Translations under genes and position numbers: made by a program
Shown here: in pieces, positions 1 to 23,800 of the stretch
How the letters are laid out: every line of letters starts with the position of its first letter
How positions within the stretch are numbered: the stretch's first letter is position 1
DNA from: Pagrus major
Lineage: Eukaryota > Chordata > Actinopteri > Spariformes > Sparidae
Direction of reading: 5' to 3'
Length of the DNA stretch: 64,000 bases
NCBI RefSeq assembly: GCF_040436345.1
Contig: NC_133227.1
Location: forward strand, 19,633,171-19,697,170
The notes under the pieces: generated by a model
Databases searched by the model: none
What the model saw: only the letters and a program-made list of their open reading frames with translations
What the model was told of the DNA's origin: nothing

Positions 1-406
1 ACACATAGACACACAGGATGTCAGTGTTGAACGTGAAAACAATGATTTTTCAAAGAAATGTCCCGACTTAAAGTAGGACTTGATCAAGGGAACAGATAGA
101 AAACTCACAATACACAAAAAAGTGGACTAAAAGAACAGTACGACTTGTTGGATGGATGTTAAACATATCCTCCCTGTCAGCTGTTGCAACAGGCGGTATG
201 CTGTGTGCCAAACTGACTTCATGCCCCTTGTGAACTTGCTTGTATGGCCTTGCATGCGTGTGTTACATTGATATTTGATGCACAAGCATTTTAGCCATGT
301 CAAGAGTCTGCAGTGTGGGCTTTCCCATGATGATGTGCTGGTGCCAATGAATCACTGTCACTTAATTCTACAAACCCAAATAAAACGTTCTTTTTCTTGT
401 TTTCAG

Positions 407-11653
<11,247 letters not shown>

Positions 11654-13584
11654 ATCGAACATGAACGGATCGACGGGTGGATTCACAGAGAAAAACCTGA
11701 GCTGTGACAGGAGGACGTGTGAACGAAGCAGATGAAGAGCAAGATAACTGGCACTTAGAGGAAGAAGAAGACAAAGAGGTGGAGAAGAGGACAGACTCTG
11801 ACACAATCTTCCCTCGTCTTACCTGATAAGAAAAAGAGGAATGTTTGCAAGTACAGGCAGCGTGGAGCTGCGTCAACCGCTGTAAATATGACTGACTGAT
11901 GTACCAGTACAGTATTAATGTGGATCACTATGGACATGAAATATAAATGTTTGTGTGAGTTTGCATGTGTGTTTACATTTGCACAGGGCTGCAGAAAGTG
12001 AAAATGTGATTCATTCATAGAAATGTAAAGCAAAGGGAGAGTGTGGTTCATAAACACTGTGAGTTCAGAGTTACAGGCAAGACTTCCTACCTACACCCAC
12101 TGAGAGTATCCCTTTTTTAACATGATACTAATGTAAAATGAAAAAGTAAAGAAGTTATTATTATTACCTTAAGTTATCTTTATTAGTGAGAGAAGTATCC
12201 CACGTCTCATGGAAAGCATATTGAGTATGACACTGTTCCTCAAACCAATGAGTAAATGTTTATTAATGCAATGTGAAACTATTGGTTTTTAACCATTATA
12301 TGTGTATTTTTTCATATTTGCCTTTTGCACTTTATCATGTTGTATTTTGTGATAACACAAATGTCTTGGAAATTAGCTTTAGCATCCCACTTAGCAGAGT
12401 CATTCGAGGATAAATGCCTGTGTCTGCTTTCATCACAGAGATATGAACAAACACACATGTTGGAGTAAAAGACGACTTTAGCAAGAAACTTTGTCTACTG
12501 GGCTGTTTGATTCCTTTGTCTAAATGTTTATAAGATTCTCTACACTGCAGCATCTTTTTCTTTCAGTCTGGTACTTCCTCCTAGGAGAAGCAGTGGAATC
12601 GCAACTCTGAACTACAAGCGCCATCTAGTGGTTAAAGCACTTGTTTGATGGGGTATCCACACAAGAAGTCAACATACTGCTGACAATGATACAATACTTC
12701 CAAAACATTAATAGTTTTGTTGTTGTTTTTTGCATTTTTGTTCAAAGAGCAGTCTTATCACCATCCATGAATACTTTTACATATCTTCATTAAGGTGTGA
12801 GCAGCTCCTCTGCTTGAACACACCCCAAAATCAAGAGAAAAGTATTATGCATATCTTAAAATAGTAGTATGAAGCCTTTCGAGGCTCCAGAGGAAGCTGC
12901 ATGATGTCACTCAGTGGCTAAATTGCATTGTGGGTAATGATGTAGGCACCAGGTTTTGAAAAGGAAGAAGAATGTGTGGAATAAAAAAGGAGATCTCTGG
13001 TCATTTCTTCCAAGGTCCAACAGTGTTTCAGGAAATCAATGTTACACCAGCGGATTTCTCTTTAAAACCTGGTGCCTACATTACCCAAAATGCAACTTAG
13101 CCACAGAGTGACATCACTGGAGGCAGTCTATCAGATTACATGCAGCATCCTCTGGAGCCACAAAAGGCTTTGTGCTATTTTTTTTCACATATGCAGTCGT
13201 ACTCCGCAAGACCTGTAAACACAATAGGTGGAGTTGTCCTTTAACATTTACAACTGCAGATTGTTTTTATAAAAATGGATTGTTTAATTAACACTAATGA
13301 ATGCAGGTGAGTAAGGAATGTCCTCTGATGGCTTATTAGAAGGAAATGACTGACCACTGTTGAATCATTCTGACTCACTCGTATGATGGATGATTGGAAG
13401 GTTAGACACCAGTGACTCTTCATTAATAACCCTCTCATGCCCTGTAAGCCATTATACACTGTTGCTTTCATCTCTTATATCGTAAACTAGAGTCGTAAAC
13501 TAAAGTATTTCAGCGTTACATCGACACAGCAGGAAAACATCAACAAAATAAGACGAGACACTCTTGTAACTTCTTTAGAAAGAG
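11654..13584 (+). other. afap1l1 3' UTR and convergent spacer to fgf13
   Basis: No coding sequence is supported here. The first several hundred bases after the stop are presumably afap1l1 3' UTR, but I see no clear AATAAA before the one at 12980-12985, and that one lies inside a foldback repeat. The spacer holds the palindromic element at 12866-13243 and ends at the probable fgf13 cleavage region. Confidence 0.5.
12866..13243. mobile_element. Foldback DNA element (inverted-repeat arms)
   Basis: The left arm from about 12872 (aagcctttcgaggctccaga... gtgggtaatgatgtaggcac) is repeated in inverse orientation to 13180 (gtgcctacattacccaaaat ... ctctggagccacaaaaggctt). The right end carries gtggagttgtccttta. 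No ORF. Related copies or halves lie at about 16330-16550 and 37396-38182. Confidence 0.75.
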
Positions 13585-13590
13585 TTTATT
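13585..13590 (-). terminator. fgf13: Candidate distal poly(A) signal of fgf13
   Basis: AATAAA on the minus strand, followed by a GT-rich downstream element (about 13540-13565). It lies about 1.24 kb after the stop codon. A proximal alternative lies at 14604-14609. Placement is inferred from motif only. Confidence 0.45.
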
Positions 13591-14320
13591 TAGTGCATTT
13601 CTAGTTTGTCCACAGCAGGAACCAAAATATTAAGTTAATCTGTGCTCCCATTGGTTAAACTGGTTCTGGTCCAACACCATTGGTCCACTCTTGTTCTGGT
13701 GCAATACTATTGGTCCAGCAGTGTTCCGACACCCTCCCATTGGTTCACTAGTGTTCTGGTACGACACTATTGGCTCACTAGTGTTCTCTTTTGGTCAGGA
13801 ACACGTAAGACCAGAAAAAAAAGGACCTTCGGCATGCTGCTACTGAGCAGAGGTCCACAAGCTTCCATGCAACAACAAACAAACAAACAAACAGCAAGGG
13901 ACGACAACAACAAACGGAAAGATAAACAACAGCATTGCTTGTAAGAAGTAAGCATGGAAGCATATACAGTAAACCTTATTTTAACCTGCTAAAGCCCTCA
14001 GGAGGTTCGTCTGATATACAACAGATCTTAAAAAGGTAAAATCCCAGACCACCCCCCAGACTCATGCGTGCGCACACACTCGCTCGCTCTCACTTGCCCA
14101 CACACACACACACACACACAACACTCCTACTCCAAGCACAGTGTGTACTTGACCCACACACGCAGACACACACACCCATGCGCACACACACAGGTGCACC
14201 TGCATGCAAACATATGATCGGTCCTCATAAGTGTACAAGGAATACGTTCGTCATTTTTAAAAATATGACTTAACCCCATGAGCTCTGTGTAAACATAGCG
14301 TATGGTAGAGTAGATAAGGT

Positions 14321-14348
14321 CTTCCTTCCTTCCTTCCTTCCTTCCTTT
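14321..14348. repeat. (CCTT)n microsatellite
   Basis: About seven copies of cctt, within the fgf13 3' UTR. Confidence 0.9.
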
Positions 14349-14740
14349 GTCGCTCTCTAACTTCCTTGCCACCTGCCTCCTCTCTGCCTTAACTTAGTTA
14401 GTTAATACTTGGACTCTTTGGTTCTCTGTAACAGTCTGTTTATCTGACTATGTGACTGACTGACTCTCTCTATCCTCCCTCTCAGCCTCTCTTGTTCTCT
14501 CTGGGTATGATACAGCAGGAAGAGTAGTCAGGGGGAAGAGAATCACAGGTCCTGTCCCCCTGCAGACCAGAGCAGCGGAGCCAGATGGATTGATTGTCCT
14601 TGATTTATTTACATCACAGTCAGTCACAGTGGGCTCCGTGAAGTGGAAGAACACATTCCTGTCCTCCTTCCTGTCGTTTCTCTCCTCGCCTCCTCCCACC
14701 CCCTCACCAGCCTGATGTGTGGGCATGTCGGCCTGAGATC

Positions 14741-14800
14741 TGTGTGTGTGTGTGTGTGTGTGTCTGTGTGTTTATGCGTGTGTGTCTGTGTGTGTGAGTG
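14741..14800. repeat. (GT)n tract in fgf13 3' UTR
   Basis: Interrupted GT run about 25 bases beyond the fgf13 stop codon. Confidence 0.9.
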
Positions 14801-14824
14801 TGTGAGGTATGAGGGGTGGGGGGG

Positions 14825-17800
14825 CTAGGATAAGTCATTGTTGCTGGGCGACTTCCCTCCGCCGTTGAGTAGAGCCGACGCGCTGCGGCTCTTTGTCGGT
14901 GTGCCGCTGCCTGACCGTGAGAGTTCTGTCAGGTCATGGAGGGACGGCTCCCTATACATGGCCACTGCACACACACACACACACACAAACACACACAGAC
15001 AAGACAAGAATCATTAATTCAAATATTAATTAAGTTGTTGGTCACAGGTTTGTTATGCACGCTCCATTTAGCTCCCCTACATGTAGATAACGAAGAGGTT
15101 TGCTTCATGTCAACACTTTTAATTAATTCTGTTTCCAGAACAACTTCCTGCAACATGAAGCTAAGTTTTAAGCAGTGACGTAATGATCCATAAAGACATG
15201 AATAATCACGGTCTCGAGTCGTTCAGCAGCACAAAATAAACAACGATAAACAAACAAATTATTCTTCCAGAGAAGTATCGATTTGTTATTTTTCCCTGAA
15301 CCTGTGATAGCTGATTTTTTTTTTTCCTTTTTTTCCAGGCCCCTTAGAGGAAATGAAAACAAGCTGTAATGCAACATTAACATAAATAACCTTTTAAGTG
15401 GCAAAGTTGCCTATTTACACACAAAGCAGGTAGGGAGCAGCATTAGCATTCATTAGAAGTCGTGTTTGTGTCCATCTGATGAATCTAAGTCCTGTATTCA
15501 TTCTCCTCTTGGGTTTGTTTTGCTCTCAACTAACGAATTAGGGAAATATCTGATGTTCCTCTGAGCTCACCATCTAGTCTGACTTTGTCTGTCTGGCCAG
15601 CTGTTGGTTTTTAGAGCTTTTTCACTGAAAACAGCTGCCTTTCACATACAAGCAGTCATGTGACCCAGTGTTTTGATGTAAATTGTTATGTAAAATGATC
15701 CTAAAACACCTTTTCTCAGTCTAAATGTAAAGCCGTTGTTGGACCATTTGGAGTACAGGCATGATTTTGGGCTCTTTTGAACAGTTATAAGCAGAATTCT
15801 TTCCCAAGCTGTCAGAAAGTGCTTCTGGCATTAATCTATAGGCGTTTGAACACACTGAATTATTTATTTATTTTTCTCGCCTACTTTTTTTCATGCAAAA
15901 ATAAGCCTGCAGATGACCTGCAACTGCCCTTATCAGCTGGAAAACACAATGGGTCCACATAACTAAAAATGAACACTTAACACTTTTTCCAGGCATCTGA
16001 GGAAAAAAATGTCATTTTGTAGAGGAGAAAGGAGACAGAGTGGGTCTGCAAGATTACTCATTGGCTGTTGTAGGTGCTAGGGTGGGCATAGAAGCTCATA
16101 TCTGCTTAAATGGGCTGTCAATTCAACAGCTGCCATCTCAGAAAATTAGATTTTTACAGATAAAAGCACGAAAAAACAATCAGCGATCACAGTTTTTTTG
16201 CTAATTTGTCTCCATTTAATCATGGACTAAATAAAGTGGATCTAGTGGACATTTGAGAAGAAGACAGTTTTTGTTGGAGTTTGATTATTTGTGAGCTGGC
16301 AAAACTTTGGCAAAAAGTTTGTTTGTTTGTTTATTCCACTCTTTCGTCTTCCTTTTCAAAACCTGGTGCCTACATTACCCACAATGCAACTTAGCCACTG
16401 AGTGACATCACTGGATGAAATTTATCAGATTACAGTCAGCTTCCTCTGGAGCCACAAAAGGCTTTAAACTTCTTTTCACACATGCAGTAGTACTCCACAA
16501 GACCTGTCAACACACTTTAATGTGTTAAATAGATGGAGTTACCCTTTAAGCAAAATAACAATCAGAGTCAGAGTCTGATGACGGAGGTGGATTGTTTGCT
16601 AATTTCACCCGAGGGAGACGCCGCTGTCAATCAAATGTGATCAGAGCACACCCACAGAGTCCTGATGAAGCAGATTAGTTTTTGAATGTTAACCTTATTA
16701 AACAATAATTAAGGTTGTTTTTTTTCCATGACGTTAACGTTTGATTGCTGCTTATTTAGCCTCATCATGAGCATTCACAGATCCCCTGTTTTCTTCGAAG
16801 GGCTGGAAAAACCTATTTTCTCAATCAGCCTCCTGCCATGAAAGATGGGCTCCTACAACAAATCACTTTGGTTATTTCACAACAGATATTTCCCCTTTAG
16901 TTTTTGTTTTCCTCTCTAGTGTGAAATTGGCAGGGCTCAGTTGGAAAAAAAATGTATTGGCAAGTACTGTCATGAGCCAATCAGAGTTTTGAAATATCTG
17001 AATCAAAATATGAGGACAGTTTCGGTGCTGTTTGCTTACCTGTCAATCAAATTGGTTCAAACCACACCTACACAGTCCTGATGAATCAGACTGGCTCAGC
17101 TTATTTACATGTCTTATCTGCGTACAGCTGCCAGTATAGAAAGTATAAAGCCTTGTATGGCTACAGAGGGAGCTGTGTGAAGTCTGGTAAGTTGCCTCAA
17201 GTGACGTCACTAAATACTTTTTTTTCAAAAGAATTTGTCCATCTTGAGTCAAACAATGTTATACTTGTACTCTTTAATAAGTAATACCTCAGGTGTTTGT
17301 TCTGCTTTTCCTTTAACTCTGGGTACTGCTTGTTTCCTCATGAATATTTAATATTATAGAGACGTGCTCAAATTTTGAGCCTCTCAGACAAAAAATACCC
17401 TGTGTTGAATAATAATTTGTCTGATATGGTTTTTCTACAAAAAAAAAATGAATTAACTACAGGTACTTTAAAATTACACCTACTCCTTCTCCCGAATCTA
17501 TGAAAATGCAAATATTTTCCATTTTAAAAACGTAGACACAAGATGTCCATTTGCTGTACATGTCCTTTAGTAGTATCAAGCTTCCATCACAAGTCTGCAA
17601 GTTGTACATACTGAACCATGATAGCTTCAAAACTAGTGTGTGTGTTATAAAGTCAGATTTAGGGTGAAGGCAGACAACATTTTCCTCTTCTGCAGATCAC
17701 TAAAATAAACATCTTCAAACATCCTAGTCAAGCACCAACAAGCAAAAATAATTTTTTCAAGGTTAATCATGAGATTTTGCACATGAATATAGCAGCAAAC

Positions 17801-20800
17801 AACTATTTGATAGGTAAGGATGTAGTGGAGTAACTACAGCAGAGAAAGAAGTCACACTCGCTCTGTGTGTGCTGTAATCCGACCCTCTCTGTTCTTTGTT
17901 TGGTTAGCCGGGACAGCCGCGTGTGCACGTTAATGTGTTTGTGTGTGTGTGAGCATGCGTTTTAATGCATGTGAGTCCCTCTCTGTCTTCCTTCTCATAT
18001 TACAGCTGAACAGCTCACTGAAATATGTTTCTGAAAACATTTGAGGCGAGAAATAGGCTGTGCAGTAACAGAATCTCCAGTCATATTTGATCAGCACCGC
18101 CTAATTTAACAGTCTGATACGAGTTTCATGCATCTTTCTTTCTCTTCCCCACATTTTTTGCCAAAACAACGCGCACGTCTGTTTTGGGTCTCAGATGCTG
18201 GTGCTTTAGGGTCAAAATTAAAGGTGCAATATGTAAAAATTTAGTTTAAACCAATCGAAAAATGTAGTTAAATTCTCAGCAGAATGTAAAAATATAAATT
18301 ACATTATGTTATGGTGCCGCTCCCTGCAAGCATTACCCCCTCCTCCGAGCAGGAGGTGCTCCCAGCTCCAGAGCGCTAGCTGCACCGCTAAGTGAGCTAT
18401 CGCAAGAGGTTTACGTTAATGTTGTAAGAAATTCATTTAAAAACAAGTTGTCGGTGCAGTTCCCTCCCCTACTCGTCTCACCTTTGAGTGGTTTCGGTAT
18501 GAAGTGTGCGGCGGCCTTGTTCTTCTTGACGTGGTTCCCCTTCATGATCCCTCCCTCCTTGTTGAGTCCCAGGTACCAGGCCCGGCCCGAGGCCTGCTGC
18601 CGGTACAGCATGGAGGAATAGGTGACGTAGTAGTTCTCAAACACCGACTCCTTGAACTTACACTCCGGGGTAAAATGCTCCTGGGGGGGTTGGGGGTTGG
18701 GTTGGGGAGAGCAAGACAGATATTAGAACAAATCATAAAAGATCGAAGACAAGAAGGTGACTAAGTAGACGTGGAGAGGCGGGGGCGTTCTCCACAGAGA
18801 GGGAGCCGAGTCACGGAGGATATGTGTTGGTAATGGCAGCTGCATTAAAGAGAGTTCAATCATTCCTCCGTATTGCCATCAGTGTATTCATCCATCAGCT
18901 GCTCCGCTCTTTGACTCATTATCTCGGCCGGGCTGTGGTCTCCGAGAACAAACCGCGCCGACTTAGGACAGCTGACATTTGCATTTCCTTATTCCTGCAT
19001 CACCATAGCAACCGGCTACTCCCTTGAATACCAACCAGCCCACTGAGAGAAAGATGGAGCCCAAAGATACAGACAGAATGCTCTTCCTCTCTGTCGTCCA
19101 TTAATCTTGTATGAATTCTGATTAAGTCTTGCATAATCTCTGAGTCGCTTCAGCACGAACACACAGACAAGTGTGATCTGTGAGTGTGTATTTATGAATA
19201 TTTTGTGTGTTTAATATCAGGCGAGAAGATGAAATGAGTGATATCGCTGTTATGACCCAAAGCATCCAGGAGTGGACATGATGGGGCCTGATACTGTGGT
19301 GGCATACGTGCCTGCAGGCGCGTAGCAGCATGGCTGTTATTACACTGAAGTGTTAGTTTCATCTTTTGCTCTGGAAGTGCGTTATTTCTGTTGATTCTTT
19401 GTTTTGTTGTTATTGCATCTACACCACCCACCATCACAGCTCGAGAGCTAAAGTGAGGCATTTAATGCACTGCACTGCAGCCGGCACTGCTTTCTGACCC
19501 GTCTGAGAGAGAATATATACACGCACGCGGCGGTGGACGTCTGCGTAAATCTAACGGGGAGCGGCATAAAAACAAATTTCAGGAGCCGTGCGTAAATGGG
19601 CACACAGTAATCTTCCTATCAAAGAAAGACTGAAGGGAGATAAACAAAAGGAGCCTGGTGGGTGATCTGAAATCAATCCTGAGAAGCCACAATATCAGTG
19701 GATAGATAAAGAGAGGCTCAGAGACTGGATTACAGCACCGAGTGGCAGCTGACTCACAAGGCAACACTGTAGTTAAAGTATTGATGCGATGATGGGATGA
19801 TAATGAGACTGGTCACACGGAGAGCTGCTGCTTCATTACTCAGCCTGACCCAAAGAAGAGATTTTAGTCTCTAATGGTGCGTAATGATGATGGTGATGAG
19901 TGTGTGAGGTGACCTACGGAGGTGTAGAGGAAGCCTTCATTGTTCATCGCCAAATACAGTTTGGTCTGGACGCCCTGGATGGCCACCACACGAAGCCCCA
20001 CCGGGATCAGGTTGAACACAGCTACGGATGCACACAGAAAACAAATAAACACAAAAGGCACACACAGCAAACAAACAGGGACTCACACAGGGAGGAACAA
20101 AGAGAGAAAAACTCCTCATCAATATCAATGTAGCATCTGGTACGCTGACACCTCCATTTGGCCACAGAGAAGCTATTTTACAAGGTCACTCAGGCACTAA
20201 GGCGACTGAATTATACTAATGATTCAGCGCAGGATGTTAAGCGTGAGATGAAAAGGTGAGGATTATCAAAAGGCACGTAACAAAGGAAGGTTTGGTATGC
20301 ATTCGGCAACGCAGGTTTTAACAGAAACGCCACAGTCAGAGCTATTTCTGACGTGACAGATGAAAATCTACCACTACAGCTCAGGATTTCACAATCATCT
20401 AATCTGTCAACTCCTGCTTCTATTAATCATTTAGTCTATAAAATGTCAAAAGGTAGTGAAAACTGCACATCACAACTTCCAAAACAAAAGGTGACACATT
20501 CAAATCAAGTGTAAACCCACTATGATTACTTTTACTGTCGATTAATTTGTTTGTGTCCAAGGTCACGACGTGGTAGCGACTTGTCAGACGCAAGGTAGCC
20601 ACACCCCAAAACATACCCTGCTTTGCTGTGTTAAAGAAGACTTTAGACTTGAGATTGAGACCATAAAACTTATTAGAAAACGTTTTGCTGTGGTAATGAA
20701 TCAAGTGAGAAGTAGGGTAATTTTCTCATAGGCTTACATACAATCTGACTTCTTTTTGTAACCAGTAGAAAATAAACATCATGCTGTATAGAAGAAGACT

Positions 20801-23800
20801 TGAAACCAGAGATTGAGACCATACATTTTCTCATTTTTTCATAGGCTTAGATACAGTCTGACTTCTTTTTGCAACCAGTGGAGCCGCCCCCTGCTGTTGA
20901 TAAGAAAGAATGCAGTCCATATTTTCATGTTCATATTCATATTTTCCGTCCATATTTTAATGCAGTCAGTGTTTGACAGCGGTCCTAAGATATAACATTT
21001 TTACAGTGAAGTAAATCATTTAAAAAGCAGGAATCAGATAAAGTTTGACATCTTGCTCGATAAGTGAGTGAAGCAATGATCAAAGCTGTTTCTACCCCGG
21101 CCAACTGTTTTATAATTCACTGAGCAAATTAATGTACTGACAGCAACAATACATTTGAGATCTGTGAGAATTATTCCATTTCTAACCAGCTCATGGTTTT
21201 GGTAGATTTTGATATTAGTTAGCTTAGCTGTAACTTGATGAGAAATTAGCGCACATAAACATTAACCATTATTAGTGAAGAGGGATCCTTATAGAGCGAG
21301 ATCTGTGATTTATTTGGTAAAAATTCCCTCATTTCTCCAACAAAAAAATTAAATAAATAAATTATATACATCTAAATTACTTTCTTCTATTGGTGTAAAA
21401 ACATTTTTAACAATCATCTAACTAAATGCTCTTGAACACACTGAGTTTGTTTCCCTGTGGTTTCACCGTTGACGCCGCTGTCGCAGAGACAGCATTAGCA
21501 ACATGGCTTACGTTACCAGCCTGGCTACTGTCCAAAGCAAAAAACATCCATGAGAATCCAAATTTCACCTAGAAACCCTGATCTCAGTGCTATGAAAAGG
21601 CAGAGTATCAATAAGTATTAATAGGCAGGCAGGTTTAATCCAGTAGAAAGAACACTGGTATCGAACTGCACATATCAGCGAGGGAACAGACCTTCACATA
21701 ACACGGAGCGGATGCTCGTCCGTTCACTCTTGTTTCATCTCAGTTTCTATCACTCCTCACCGTCTTCGCCTCCTCCGTCAGCACAGTTCTATTTCTTTTC
21801 AAGTTATTCCAGTTGTTCCACCATCACCTGGGGATAGCGACCGGGGAATACAATGCCTCTTCCTGTTTTGGTTGTGCAGTGGAAGACTGGCTTCCTTTGT
21901 GGCGTAATTCAACCTTTAATTTTTGAAAGCGAGGTTTATAAGGAACCGATCTGTACGCAAATGGAGTCAGACATTACTGTGCAATCAGTATTCAGTCAAG
22001 AATCATAAGTAGAAGCGGAAACATGTGTATTGCCAGTTTAAACAAGGTTAAGCTGTTCGAGCTAGCGAACTGTAGAGTAGATTTAAAGCCTCACCATGAA
22101 CATATTTCAGATGTATGTGACAGTTAAATCACAGTACTCATACCATCCATCATATTTCTCATTGTTGGTGTTTTCCCTGGTGGTTTGCATTCAGTGTGCT
22201 GCAGAGCAAAAGTTATTTATGTTTCTACAGTAAAAGCTGTGTAGCAGCGACATAATTATTCCAGACAGTTTGATGAGTCAGGCCCTTGTTTAATTATACT
22301 CATTTAGCCAACCATGTTCTTTTATAATGACTGCAGTTATATCGAGACGTGGATTACATGGATTATCCGTTCAAATCCATTCACGGTCGACCGGTTTCGT
22401 GTGGGTAGGCGTTTACATGATGTATACACCATGTAATCATCTAATTGAAGAACACGCTTCCTTTGTGGCCACGTCGCTCTCTTTGTGCACAACAACGGTC
22501 GGTGGCCTGAGGAGTGGCAGGGACTAATACGTGATGCTGGCAAACGGCGAGCGTGCACGACGAGGAGAAAGGATTGCCGTCTGAGGCACAACAACAGAAC
22601 TGAACAAGTCGTATCAATCACAGGTTGAAGCCCGTGCTAGAAAGAAAAAGGGAAAGAGCCAGGGAGGGGAAAGAGCCAGGGAGAGAAAATCCCTTCCAGC
22701 TGTCACTATGTCACACCTTTGAACGTTGCATCCTGTGGATATTTAATCGAATTCTTTATCTGGGGAACATTTAACACAATTAGATTGCCATGTTGCCATC
22801 TGACCTTTTGGAGGAAGAGCCCACGCCTTTGCACTAATTAAATGAACACTTGACATGTTGTTGAGTGACTGTCTGAGTTAAAACTCCCACGTCGGATGGA
22901 TTTCCACAGGGTGACTTTTATCACTAAATTGGATTCAAAGTGGTTCAGACTGATGACTCCAAATTGGATATATGGGAATTAAACTCAATCAGACATTGCA
23001 AGTATTGAACCTACAATGTGTTGTGATGTTCTGTTGAAGAAATATCAAATTAAAAGAAAGCTTCTCGACTCTGCAGTGGTGTGTTTACCTTCCTTTATCT
23101 TCAATAAGCTCTAAAGATCCCAAGCTGAGGTATTATGACTGGATTTGATTAAATCTGTGCTGCTGCTGCTCAAATATTGACTTTCCTTAGTAAAGAAAGG
23201 TATTTGTAAAGATTTTCAGCTTTGTTTTCCACTAACTGTCTATTAATTTTCTTTATACCAGGACAGAAAAGCAGCTTAAATGCATTTTAAAGACTGTATT
23301 TTATAATTGTTGCCAGCATTGGAGTAACAACTTAAAGGGGCACTATGTAGTTTTGGAGAAGAAATTCAAATTCAGAATTTTAACATTTTTAATATTAACT
23401 GAATAAACAAGCTGTTCTCAGAGGAAAATAAGGTCCCCAGAACACTGTTTGAAGCTAGGAAGGTGGCAGGGTCCACCACATATAAACAAAGTAAAACAGT
23501 ATGAAATTGTGTTGTCCTTTAAAGTCAGTTTGTTTATTCAGTTTATTTAATCATAAAAAAAATCAGTCAGTGAAGATTTTTCTCTTCGTAGTGCACCTTT
23601 AAGATCTCCAAAGATGATTTTAAAGCTAAAAGAACCGTGTGATTAGTCAATTGACAGAAAATCAATCAGCGAAATTGGTAATTGACGTTTTTCCAGCCGA
23701 AAATACCAAACAGTTGCTGCTTCCAGTTCCTAAAACGTGATAATTTGATGCTTTCTTTGTCAGCAAACTGAATGTCTTTGTGTTTTTGGACGGTTAGTCT

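Larger units (their letters stand above)
13585..14824 (-). other. fgf13: fgf13 3' UTR with candidate poly(A) signal
   Basis: After the TAG at 14827-14825 the transcript runs leftward through a GT/TG tract (14741-14795), a CCTT tetranucleotide run and CA-rich sequence. A nearer AATAAA (plus-strand TTTATT at 14604-14609) and a distal one (13585-13590) are both possible cleavage signals. The distal one has T/G-rich sequence after it on the minus strand. No coding potential is seen. Confidence 0.55.

Noticed and set aside
1-406. Search for the missing first exon of afap1l1
   Set aside because: No ATG with a phase-1 donor and family-like residues was found, so the first exon is probably left of the window.
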